A stretch of 64,000 bases of DNA from IDS-8 sp964491485 (GTDB taxonomy: Bacteria > Pseudomonadota > Gammaproteobacteria > Steroidobacterales > Woeseiaceae), in NCBI GenBank assembly GCA_964491485.1, contig CAZBGV010000003.1, positions 23,992-87,991 of the forward strand, read 5' to 3'. Each line of letters opens with the position of its first letter. Position 1 is the first letter of the stretch. Position numbers and translations under genes: made by a program. The notes beneath the pieces were generated by a model. It was given only the letters and a program-made list of their open reading frames with translations, had not been told where the DNA came from and did no database searches. Shown in pieces: positions 56,619 to 64,000 of this stretch.

Positions 56619-59600
56619 ACATGCGCGGCACTCCCGACATCCCGAACGAATCCGCCGACCCCGGTGCGACGACCATCGTGGGCCTCCAGCCTGCCGGCAT
56701 GACCCTGGGCGTGAAGGCGATGACCTTCATCGCCGTGATCCTGCTCTCGGTCGGCGCCGTTTTGAGCTGGCATTTCCTCACCGAAGCGGAAGAGGGACTG
56801 ACCGCCGAGCTGCGCAACCGGGCGGAAGCGCTCACCAAGAATCTCGCCCGCAGCAGCAAATGGGGCCTGCTCAGCGAAGACGAGGTGATCCTCGACGAAA
56901 TCGTCAGCGACATGCTGCGCGAGGAGGGCGTGCTGTACGTTGCCATCAGCAACGTCCAGGGCGACATCCTCGCGTCGAAGGCCAGGGAAGGCGAGACCAG
57001 GTCGGTGGAGCTGCCCATCCTGCACGCCGAATCCATGGCGACCACGAACGGGCCGCCGTCCATTCATTTTCACCAGATCGACGGCGTGGGCACCTGGCAC
57101 ACCTACATGCCGGTCGAGTTCACGCCGAGTTTCGGCAGCCAGACCGATGCGGACATTTCCAACGCACTGCGATTGCTCGGCGATACGCAGGCGTCGGCAC
57201 CCGCCGACGACGCGAGCCGCCGCTACGGCAACGTTCAGCTGCTGGTGTCCTCGGAGAAGGTATTCGGGGAGATCGAGCATACGTTCATGACCGGCATCGG
57301 GCTGACCTTCCTGATCGTGCTGGTCGCCCTGGTGATTTCGTGGCTCTTCTGCTCCCGGGTCCTCGGCCCGGTGAAGGCCATGGCCGCCGCGGCCCGCCGC
57401 ATCTCGGCGGGCGACCTCTCGCAACAGATCAAGGTCCAGTCGCGCGACGAAATCGGCGTGCTCGCGCAGACGTTCAACCAGATGTGCAGCTCGCTGTCGC
57501 GCATGACGCGCTCCCAGGCGGAACGGCTCGAAGCGCTTTCCGCCCTGCACGAGGCCGGCCTGAACATCAACTCCACGCTCGATCTCGAGGCAGTCATCGA
57601 CCTGATGCTCGACATCGTGGTCAGGCGGCTCGGTTACCAGCGGGCACTGGTTTTCCTCACCGATTGGGATCGCCGCGTGCTGACCCACGGCCGCGTCGCG
57701 GGTGCGGGCGAGGAGGTGAAGGGACGCTTCCGTGAGCTCGAGATCCCGCTGGAGGAGCACAGCGGGTTCTGCGCCCGCGCGGCGTTGAGCGGAAAGTCGA
57801 TCCTGGCGAACGACGCGGACGGGGTCGCCGCACAAGCGTACCCGGCCGCCGTGGAGCTCCTCGGCCCGCATCCGTTGCTCGCCGTTCCGCTGATGCTGCA
57901 GGACCGGGCGCTCGGCGTCATGGCGGTCGAGGGCAAGCCCGGCCTGACGCTCGGACCTGCCGACACGTCCCTGATGGAGACGCTCGCGAACCAGATGGCC
58001 ATCGCGATCGCCAACGCGCAGAGCTTCGAAAAGATCGAGCAGCTCAACGTCAGCCTGGAAGCAAAGGTTCGCGAGCGCACCGAGGAGCTGCAGCAGCAGC
58101 AGGCGCGCCTCGAGCAGGTCAACCAGGAGCTCATCAAGGCAACGCGGCACAAGTCGGAATTCCTCGCCAACATGTCGCACGAGCTGCGTACTCCGCTGAA
58201 CGCGGTGATCGGCTACAGCGAGTTGCTGCAGGAGGAAATGGAGGAGCAGGAGCACGCCGAGTACGTGCCGGACCTGCGCAAGATCAACTCTGCCGGCAAG
58301 CACCTGCTGGCGCTGATCAACGACGTGCTGGATCTCTCGAAGATCGAAGCCGGAAAAATGGACGTGTTCATGGAGGACGCCGAGGTCGGCCAGATCGTCG
58401 ATGAAGTCTGCACGACCATCAGGCCGTTCATCGAGTCTTTCGGCAACCAGTTCAGGTGCTCGCCCGCATCCGGCCGTATTCGCACCGACGTCACCAAGCT
58501 GCGGCAGGTCCTGTTCAACCTGCTCGGAAACGCTGCGAAGTTCACCGAAAACGGAGTGGTATCGCTCGAGGTGTCGCGCACCCGCAGCGACGGCAGCGAC
58601 GTCTGGCAGTTCGCGATTTCCGACACCGGCATAGGCATCGCACCGGACAAGATGGATCGCCTGTTCGAGGAGTTCTCCCAGCTCGACGAGCAGGTCGCGC
58701 GCAAGCACGGCGGTACCGGCCTCGGCCTCGCCATCAGCCAGCGTTTCTGCCGCATGCTCGGCGGCGACATCTCCGTCACGAGCCGCATAGGTGAAGGCTC
58801 CACCTTCACGGTGATCCTGCCCGCGCAGGCCGAAGAGGAGCGGGCCCCTGCCCGGGCGCCGCGGAAGCGCAATGCCGCGAACGAGCACTGCGAGGTGCTG
58901 GTGATCGACGACGATCCCGCCGTGCGCGACCTGGTCAGCCGCTACCTGGTCAAGGAAGGCTTCCGCGTGCAGACGGCGCAAACGGGCGAAGAGGGGATCG
59001 AGCTGGCGCGCAGGATGCATCCGGAGGCAATCACCCTGGACCTGCTGATGCCCGGCATCGATGGCTGGTCGGTGCTCACCCAGCTCAAGGCCGACCCGGG
59101 GCTTGCGAACATCCCCGTCGTCATCGTCACGATCCTGGACGACAAGGACATGGGGTACACGCTCGGTGCGGCGGACTACCTCACCAAGCCGATCGACCAG
59201 CAGCGCCTCGTTTCGATCATCCGGCAGCATTGCGGCAAGCACGCTCCGGCCCCGATCCTGCTCGTCGAGGACGATGCCGACAGCCGCCGGCTGCTCGGCA
59301 GCGCGCTGCGCAAGGAAGGCTTCGACGTCGCCGAGGCGGAGGACGCCGAAGCCGCGCTCACGCGGCTCCGCTGGCAGGTGCCGGCTCTCATACTGCTCGA
59401 CCTGATCCTGCCGGGGATGGACGGCTTCCAGTTCATCGAAGTCCTGCACCGCAACCCCGACTGGCGCAACGTACCCATCGTCGTGGTCACGGCGAAGGAC
59501 CTGTCGCCGGAAGAGCGGCGCTCACTCGAGCGCAGCGCGCGGAAGATCATCCGCAAGGGCGGCTACTCGCGGAGCGAGCTCCTCGACATCGTCCGTGCCA

Positions 59601-59647
59601 CGATGCGGGCGAAAGTCGCGCCGGCCTCCCCCGGGCAGACCGGGTAG
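56615..59647 (+). CDS. Large hybrid histidine kinase (HAMP-GAF-HisKA-ATPase-REC-REC)
   Basis: A 1010-residue protein. Order: membrane helix (about 32-52), periplasmic sensor (55-220), helix 2 (about 226-248), HAMP, GAF (about 310-470), coiled coil, HisKA with FLANMSHELRTPLNAVIGYS, ATPase with NLLGNAAKFTENG and DTGIGIAPDK, and two receivers (about 760-880 and 885-1000) with acceptor Asp in ITLDLLMPGIDGW and LLDLILPGMDGFQ. No Hpt is fused. It is translationally coupled to the binding protein before it. Output is probably via a separate phosphotransfer protein. Confidence 0.92.
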   Translation: MNMRGTPDIPNESADPGATTIVGLQPAGMTLGVKAMTFIAVILLSVGAVLSWHFLTEAEEGLTAELRNRAEALTKNLARSSKWGLLSEDEVILDEIVSDMLREEGVLYVAISNVQGDILASKAREGETRSVELPILHAESMATTNGPPSIHFHQIDGVGTWHTYMPVEFTPSFGSQTDADISNALRLLGDTQASAPADDASRRYGNVQLLVSSEKVFGEIEHTFMTGIGLTFLIVLVALVISWLFCSRVLGPVKAMAAAARRISAGDLSQQIKVQSRDEIGVLAQTFNQMCSSLSRMTRSQAERLEALSALHEAGLNINSTLDLEAVIDLMLDIVVRRLGYQRALVFLTDWDRRVLTHGRVAGAGEEVKGRFRELEIPLEEHSGFCARAALSGKSILANDADGVAAQAYPAAVELLGPHPLLAVPLMLQDRALGVMAVEGKPGLTLGPADTSLMETLANQMAIAIANAQSFEKIEQLNVSLEAKVRERTEELQQQQARLEQVNQELIKATRHKSEFLANMSHELRTPLNAVIGYSELLQEEMEEQEHAEYVPDLRKINSAGKHLLALINDVLDLSKIEAGKMDVFMEDAEVGQIVDEVCTTIRPFIESFGNQFRCSPASGRIRTDVTKLRQVLFNLLGNAAKFTENGVVSLEVSRTRSDGSDVWQFAISDTGIGIAPDKMDRLFEEFSQLDEQVARKHGGTGLGLAISQRFCRMLGGDISVTSRIGEGSTFTVILPAQAEEERAPARAPRKRNAANEHCEVLVIDDDPAVRDLVSRYLVKEGFRVQTAQTGEEGIELARRMHPEAITLDLLMPGIDGWSVLTQLKADPGLANIPVVIVTILDDKDMGYTLGAADYLTKPIDQQRLVSIIRQHCGKHAPAPILLVEDDADSRRLLGSALRKEGFDVAEAEDAEAALTRLRWQVPALILLDLILPGMDGFQFIEVLHRNPDWRNVPIVVVTAKDLSPEERRSLERSARKIIRKGGYSRSELLDIVRATMRAKVAPASPGQTG

Positions 59648-59955
59648 CAAAGTCCCGCGCCCGTTCCAGGTCGATCGGCCTGGCCGAACGGCCGCTCTCC
59701 CCGCATTCGGATTTGGGTGAGAATCCAGTGAAATGTGGGAAAAACCGACTTCAGTCGGTGATTTCACATTGAGGTTCGCGCTTGGTCAGCATGACGCCGA
59801 CCCGGACTGGTTTTCTCGCCAGTCTCGTGCGGTCGATGAGGCTCTACTCGAGACTTCGCGCATCGCCATGTATTGCAATCACCTGAAAGAAAGCGACTGG
59901 ACAGGGAAATTGCCGAGCGGATAAAGGAAGTCGTAGCCGCCTGAGGCGGCCAAGG
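59648..59955. other. Intergenic stretch without a convincing gene
   Basis: It contains the mtn terminator at 59740-59758 and AT-richer, repeat-like sequence. A 63-codon frame (59733-59924) crosses the terminator and lacks coding character. Confidence 0.5.
59740..59758 (-). terminator. Rho-independent terminator of the mtn operon
   Basis: On the minus strand CCGACT-GA-AGTCGG (a CCGAC stem with a TGAA loop) followed by TTTTT, about 200 bp after the mtnD stop. The sequence also resembles common intergenic repeats of gammaproteobacteria. Confidence 0.6.
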
Positions 59956-60501
59956 TCAGTTTTCGAGCAGCGGGAAGCGTGCGGCGATCGGGTCGCCGGT
60001 GAAGTGCGCCACCCAGCCTTCCGGGTTGTTGAACAGCCGGATGGCGGTGAAGGAGGGGTTCGGCCCCATGTCGAACCAGTGACGCGTGTTCGCGGGCACG
60101 GAGATGAGATCGTCGCGCTCGCACAGCATCGAGTACACGCGCTCGCCGGCGTGGATGACGAAAAGCCCCTGCCCGCGCACGAAGAAGCGCACCTCGTCTT
60201 CCGCGTGCGTGTGTTCCTCGAGGAACTTGCGGCGGAACGCGTCCTTGTCCGGGTGAGCCGGGTGCATGCTGACGACGTCGAACGTCCGGTAGCCGCGCTC
60301 GGCGATCAGGCGGTCGATCTCGCTGCGGTAGGCCGCGATGATGGTTTCGTGGTCGGCATCCGCCGGCAGCTCGCGCTCCGCCTGCCAGCGCTCGAAGCGC
60401 ACGCCGGCGTTGCCGAGCTCGGCCGCGATCGGCTCGAAATCGCGCGTGTCGACGAGCAGGTGCTCCGGCGCGGTGTCGGCATAAACCCTGAGGTGGCTCA
60501 T
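59956..60501 (-). CDS. mtnD: Acireductone dioxygenase
   Basis: A 181-residue cupin that oxidises acireductone to the 2-oxo acid precursor of methionine plus formate (Fe form). The metal set is visible: FLEEHTHAEDEVRFFVRGQG (His, His, Glu) and the last His in VPANTRHWFDMG. Length is normal. It is the last gene of the methionine-salvage unit, 95 bp after mtnC. Confidence 0.95.
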   Translation of the reverse strand: MSHLRVYADTAPEHLLVDTRDFEPIAAELGNAGVRFERWQAERELPADADHETIIAAYRSEIDRLIAERGYRTFDVVSMHPAHPDKDAFRRKFLEEHTHAEDEVRFFVRGQGLFVIHAGERVYSMLCERDDLISVPANTRHWFDMGPNPSFTAIRLFNNPEGWVAHFTGDPIAARFPLLEN

Positions 60502-60596
60502 GCGCCGATTCTACTGCAAGCCGGCAGCATGCGCGCCCTGCCGCCTGGCCGGGCGATCCCGGCGCGCCGGTCGCGACGGCGACCGCTCGCGCCGAC

Positions 60597-61277
60597 TCAG
60601 ATCGTGACCTCGTCGAAGCCGCGGACGACCGGGTGCCGGCCGCCCGTGATGCGCTCGCCGCGCGCGACCTGGATGGTGCGCAGGCCGGCTTCGGCCGCGG
60701 CGTCGAGCTCCGCGGCGGTATCGGACAGGAACAGGATCGTGTCGGCCGGCTGGCCGACGGTGGCCGCGATCCGCCGATAGGATTCGGGATCGCGCTTGCT
60801 GCCGATACGCGTGTCGAACCAGTGATCGATCAGCGGCCTCAGGTCGCCGGCATCGCTGTGGCCGAACAGGAGCTGCTGCGCGTGCACCGAGCCGCTGGAA
60901 TAGATGCAGATCGTGGCGCCCAGCGCGCGCCAGCGGCGAAACGCCGGTGCCGTATCCTCGTACACGTGCCCGGTGAAATCGCCCGCCCGGTAACCGCGCT
61001 CCCACACGAGCCCCTGCACGGCCTTGAGCGACGTCGCCTTGCGGTCCTCCGCGATCCAGCCGAGCAGTATCTCGATGACGCGCTCGCGCGTGGCCGACGG
61101 CTCGCCCGCCTCGTTGCGCACGTCGGTGAGCAGCGGCGCGATGTCCGGCTCGTCGCCGTGTGAGCGAATCCATGCGGGCAGCTCGCGAGCGGCGTACGGG
61201 AACAGCACGTGATGCACGAAATCGAGCGAGCTCGTCGTGCCCTCGATGTCGCAGACCACCGTGCGGACGAGCTTCAT
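60597..61277 (-). CDS. mtnC: Enolase-phosphatase E1 (acireductone synthase)
   Basis: A 226-residue HAD-type enzyme converting 2,3-diketo-5-methylthiopentyl 1-phosphate to acireductone. Signatures: CDIEGTTSSLDFVHHVLFPY, GHVYEDTAPAFRRW, IYSSGSVHAQQLLFGHS and LFLSDTAAELDAA. It overlaps mtnB by ATGA at 61274-61277. Confidence 0.95.
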   Translation of the reverse strand: MKLVRTVVCDIEGTTSSLDFVHHVLFPYAARELPAWIRSHGDEPDIAPLLTDVRNEAGEPSATRERVIEILLGWIAEDRKATSLKAVQGLVWERGYRAGDFTGHVYEDTAPAFRRWRALGATICIYSSGSVHAQQLLFGHSDAGDLRPLIDHWFDTRIGSKRDPESYRRIAATVGQPADTILFLSDTAAELDAAAEAGLRTIQVARGERITGGRHPVVRGFDEVTI

Positions 61278-61909
61278 GAGCCGAGCCGCTCCTGCCGGAA
61301 ACAGGCGAGCAGGAACTCGAGGCCTTCGACGTGCCGCTGCGCGCTCGCGAGATCGCCGCCCCACGCGTACAGGCCGTGACCGCGCACGAGGAACCCCGAA
61401 GCGCGCAGGTGCCCGAGGGCGAAGCGCTCGCGAACCTCCGCCGCGAGAATGCGCATGTCCTGGCTGTTGTCCAGCACCGGCAGCACCAGCTTGTCCTCGT
61501 GCGAGGTGTAGCCGGCAATCGCCTTCTGCATCTCGTAGCCCCGGAACACGAGGTCGCCGGGCGCCGCGCGCGACACCACCGTCGCCGTGACGGAATGCGT
61601 GTGCAGGACCGCGGCGACCTGCTCGTCGAGCGCGTACAGGCAGGTGTGCAGCGCGATTTCGGCGGAAGGCTTCGCGCCGGGCTCCAGCGGCACGCCGTCG
61701 AGGCCGCAGACCATCAGGTCGGCAGCCGTGAGGCGCGACTTGTCGGTGCCCGAGCGCGTGATCAGGCAGCGCTCCCCGCCGAGACGCAGCGAGAAATTGC
61801 CGCCGGTCGCGAGGCACCACTGGCGCGCGCCGAACAGCCGGCCGACGGCGGCGAGCGCTTCGGCCTCCGCCGCGTGCGCCGCGAGCGGGTTGGCCCGCGC
61901 GGCCATCAT
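61274..61909 (-). CDS. mtnB: Methylthioribulose-1-phosphate dehydratase
   Basis: A 211-residue class II aldolase-like enzyme of methionine salvage. Motifs: WCLATGGNFSLRLGGERCLI, TRSGTDKSRL, SAEIALHTCLY, VLHTHSVTATVVSR (zinc ligands HxH) and LVRGHGLYAWGG (third His). Start ATG 61909 overlaps the decarboxylase stop (ATGA). Confidence 0.93.
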   Translation of the reverse strand: MMAARANPLAAHAAEAEALAAVGRLFGARQWCLATGGNFSLRLGGERCLITRSGTDKSRLTAADLMVCGLDGVPLEPGAKPSAEIALHTCLYALDEQVAAVLHTHSVTATVVSRAAPGDLVFRGYEMQKAIAGYTSHEDKLVLPVLDNSQDMRILAAEVRERFALGHLRASGFLVRGHGLYAWGGDLASAQRHVEGLEFLLACFRQERLGS

Positions 61910-63291
61910 CCGCCGCCCGCGCCGGCCGCGCGCGCGGCCGTGAGCATGGCGTCGAGGCTGCGCTCCACGTCCTCGTCCGTGGTCGCCCACGAGGACACGC
62001 TGATGCGCATCGCCGTATGTCCCTGCCATTCGGTGCCGCTGCACCAGCAGGTGCCGTCCTGCTGGATGGCGGCGATGACCCGCCGCGTCGTGTGGGGCTC
62101 GCCGAACGAGACCAGCACCTGGTTGAGCACGACGTCGTTCAGCACCGTATACCCCGCCGCGGACAGCCCGGCGGCGAAACGCCGCGCGTGCCGGCAGCAG
62201 CGCTCGACCAGCTCGCGCAAGCCGGCCCGGCCGAGCGAGCGCAGCGTCGCGTACACCGGCACGGCACGGGCGCGGCGCGATTCCTCCGGCACGTACTCGC
62301 GCGGGTCGCGCTCGCGCGGCGATTCCTGCAGGTACGCCGCCGCGAGCGTCATCGCGCCGCGGTGCGCGCGTGCATGCGCGCACAGCACGATCCCGCAGTC
62401 GTAGGGCACGTTCAGCCATTTGTGCGCGTCCGTGGCCACCGAATCGGCCTGCTCGATACCGGCGAGCAGGGGCGCGAGATCCGGGCTGGCGGCGGCCCAC
62501 AGGCCGAAAGCGCCGTCGACGTGCAGCCAGGCACCGTGCTCGCGGGCGAGGGCGGCGACGGGTACCAGCGCATCGAACGCGCCGGTGTTGACGTTGCCCG
62601 CCTGCGCGCACACGACGCAGGGTCCGCTGGTTTTCTTCAGTACGCTTTGCAGCTCGTCCACGCGCATGCGGCCCTGGGCGTCCGTGCCGACGCGCACGGC
62701 GCCGTTCACGCCCAGCCCGAGCATGCGCAGGGAAGTTGCGATCGAATAATGCGCCTCGTCGTTGACGACGAACGTGATCGGCGGGGCGCCCGTGAGGCCA
62801 TCCTGCTCCACGTCCCAGCCAACGCCTTCCAGCACGTGCCGGCGGGCGGCGGCCAGCGCCGTGAAGTTCGCCATCGAGCCGCCGGTCACGAAGCCCACGG
62901 TCCACTCCGCGGGCAGGCCGGTGAGCTCGAGGATCCAGCCGGCCGCGACCTGCTCGGCGACCGCATTGAGTGGGGAGAGCACGTAGAGCCCGGTGTTCTG
63001 GTCCCACGCCGAAACGAGCCAGTCGGCCGCCGTCGCGACCGGCAGGCTGGAGCCCACGACGAAACCGAAGAAACGCGGCCCCTGCGTCGCGACCGTGCCG
63101 GCGCCGGCCGCCGCCGCCAGCGCATCCAGCACCGCGGCCGGATCGTCGCCGGATTCGGGCAGGGACACGGCGAGCCGCGCATGCAGCGCCTCGGCGCTTT
63201 CCGTCGCGCCCACCGGCCGCTCGTTCACCCGGGCCAGGTACTCCCGGGCATGCCGCGCCGCCCGCTCGAGCAGCGCATCGCGTTCGCTCAT
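61906..63291 (-). CDS. Group II PLP-dependent decarboxylase (aromatic-amino-acid/aspartate decarboxylase family)
   Basis: A 461-residue fold-type I PLP enzyme. FVTGGSMANFTALAAARRHV, NVNTGAFDALVPVA, WLHVDGAFGLWAAASPDL and the PLP lysine in SVATDAHKWLNVPYDCGIVL are intact. The substrate could be an aromatic or sulfur amino acid; sequence alone does not decide. It is the first gene of the mtn unit and overlaps mtnB by 4 bp, so a role linked to methionine-salvage intermediates is suggested, although no decarboxylation belongs to the standard pathway. Confidence 0.85.
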   Translation of the reverse strand: MSERDALLERAARHAREYLARVNERPVGATESAEALHARLAVSLPESGDDPAAVLDALAAAAGAGTVATQGPRFFGFVVGSSLPVATAADWLVSAWDQNTGLYVLSPLNAVAEQVAAGWILELTGLPAEWTVGFVTGGSMANFTALAAARRHVLEGVGWDVEQDGLTGAPPITFVVNDEAHYSIATSLRMLGLGVNGAVRVGTDAQGRMRVDELQSVLKKTSGPCVVCAQAGNVNTGAFDALVPVAALAREHGAWLHVDGAFGLWAAASPDLAPLLAGIEQADSVATDAHKWLNVPYDCGIVLCAHARAHRGAMTLAAAYLQESPRERDPREYVPEESRRARAVPVYATLRSLGRAGLRELVERCCRHARRFAAGLSAAGYTVLNDVVLNQVLVSFGEPHTTRRVIAAIQQDGTCWCSGTEWQGHTAMRISVSSWATTDEDVERSLDAMLTAARAAGAGGG

Positions 63292-63379
63292 GGGGTGATT
63301 ATCTCGTGATCGGGGGCGTTCATTGAAAAGGAATCGCGGGCGCGCCGCAATAGCGCCGCCGCCGGATCCCCGGCCTGCC

Positions 63380-63385
63380 TATAAT
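63380..63385 (+). promoter_or_regulatory. -10 element giving an almost leaderless transcript
   Basis: TATAAT lies 8 bp before ATG 63394, so transcription would begin at or next to the start codon. No clear -35. Confidence 0.45.
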
Positions 63386-63393
63386 GCCGACTC

Positions 63394-64000
63394 ATGCGCA
63401 GGTTCATCGCGGAGCTCAGGCGCCGGAACGTCTTCCGTATCGCGGCCGCTTATGCCCTGTCGGCCTGGATCCTGATCGAAGCGGGTTCCGTGCTGCTGCC
63501 GGTCTTCGGGGCCGGCGAAAGCCTCTTCCGGGCCTACGTCATCGTGGTGATCGCGGGGTTTGCGGTCGCCGTCGCCCTCGCGTGGTGGTTCGAGTGGACA
63601 CCGGAGGGCGTGAAGCTGGACCGGCGCGTCGCCGACCATGCCCCCGCCCCCCGGGGCGGCCGCGCGGACAGAAGCTGAACTACGCGATCATCGCGCTGCT
63701 CGTGCTCGCGCTGGCCGTATCCGTCACCTTCAACGTCCTCGAGCCGGATGCTCCGGAGGCGCGTCCGGGCGCGGCGGCGCGCTCGATCGCCGTCCTGCCT
63801 TTCGAGAGCCTGGGGAGCGGCGAGAACCGTTCGTTCGTCGACGGCATCCACGACGACCTGCTGAACCGGCTCGCGAGCATCCGGTCCCTCAAGGTCATCT
63901 CGCGCACTTCCGTCACAACGGGACGCACCGCTGGCGCCGTAGGAGCCCGCCATGCGGGCGACCCGACCGCCCCCCGCCATGCGGGCGCCCGGACCACCGC
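63394..64000 (+). pseudogene. Adenylate-cyclase/TPR-type membrane regulator, frameshifted and repeat-interrupted (also cut by the window edge)
   Basis: The first frame (63394-63678) reads MRRFIAELRRRNVFRIAAAY with two membrane helices, the typical start of a large family with a SIAVLPF module and TPR repeats. It ends prematurely at residue 94. Homology resumes in another frame at about 63672 (KLNYAIIALLVLALAVSVTF, then SIAVLPFESLG and GIHDDLLNRLASI). The shift is near a run of six C (63647-63652). At about 63921 similarity stops and palindromic repeat DNA begins. It could be a pseudogene or, for the first break, a sequencing error. Confidence 0.7.
63939..64000. repeat. Tandem REP-like palindromes (GCCCGCCATGCGGGC type)
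   Basis: GTAGGAGCCCGCCATGCGGGCGACC at 63939-63963, then a second CCCGC-CAT-GCGGG hairpin at 63973-63985. Such GTAGGAGCCCGCC units are intergenic repeats in several gammaproteobacteria; here they lie inside the regulator gene. Confidence 0.6.

Noticed and set aside
56429..59449. A 1006-codon minus-strand frame opposite the large hybrid kinase
   Set aside because: All kinase, GAF and receiver motifs are in the + frame.
59733..59924. A 63-codon + frame (MWEKPTSVGDF...)
   Set aside because: It runs through the terminator hairpin, has no ribosome site and resembles repeat DNA.
1..64000. tRNA, rRNA and CRISPR content
   Set aside because: I looked for TTCGAATC-type T-loops with acceptor stems, rRNA conserved segments and regularly spaced direct repeats, and saw none; GTCGAACC at 30108 belongs to the long inverted repeat.

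Overview
The window is high-GC DNA. Its gene families (YqjD/YqjE-type proteins, a MaeB malic enzyme, entericidin, high-potential iron-sulfur protein, the ectABC-D-ask operon, MtnBCD) suggest an aerobic, probably salt-tolerant gammaproteobacterium; I cannot place it below class. No rRNA, tRNA, CRISPR array, integrase or insertion-sequence transposase is visible. Coding density is high, and many neighbouring genes overlap by 4 bp (ATGA/GTGA).

Layout. 1-6.5 kb: start of a quinoprotein glucose dehydrogenase, a Tat-exported HiPIP, two coupled amidohydrolases (one stripped of its metal ligands), dodecin, a third amidohydrolase and an outer-membrane barrel. 6.6-24.8 kb: an envelope and stress region with BON, PRC-barrel, DUF883/YqjE, DUF1328, entericidin, DUF4398/OmpA and bactofilin proteins, Fe-SOD, a glutamate-type dehydrogenase and a NYN RNase. 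Two membrane histidine kinases, a response-regulator diguanylate cyclase, a sigma54 activator and a stand-alone receiver lie among them. 24.9-38.7 kb: type II NADH dehydrogenase, malic enzyme, a GAF-GGDEF protein, a VWA/membrane-protein pair, a periplasmic binding lipoprotein coupled to a GGDEF-EAL protein, a sigma54-activator-like protein lacking the GAFTGA loop, and Usp. 38.9-44.8 kb: a MarR regulator divergent from ectAB-C-D-ask for ectoine and hydroxyectoine, ending in a clear terminator. 44.9-59.6 kb: small unknown proteins, hydrolase-fold proteins, a CotH/kinase-like protein, a phosphoesterase-kinase-like fusion, a CASTOR/POLLUX-type channel, and a second binding protein coupled to a large hybrid kinase. 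59.9-63.3 kb: methionine salvage (mtnD, mtnC, mtnB) plus a PLP decarboxylase. The window ends in a frameshifted, repeat-interrupted regulator gene.

The most striking feature is regulatory. Thirteen sequences have the exact sigma54 spacing (GG-N10-GC, mostly TGGCACN-N4-TTGCW). All lie in intergenic DNA, correctly oriented, and most are 30-90 bp before a start codon. Eight of them form four back-to-back divergent pairs. Their targets are mainly small envelope proteins, lipoproteins, stress proteins and signalling proteins. The window also encodes a full sigma54 activator (17996-19315) and, under its own sigma54 promoter, a relative lacking the sigma54-contacting loop but keeping the same recognition-helix sequence. 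I propose that this is a sigma54-controlled envelope-stress regulon with built-in attenuation. The promoter and protein motifs are read directly from the sequence; the regulatory logic is inference.
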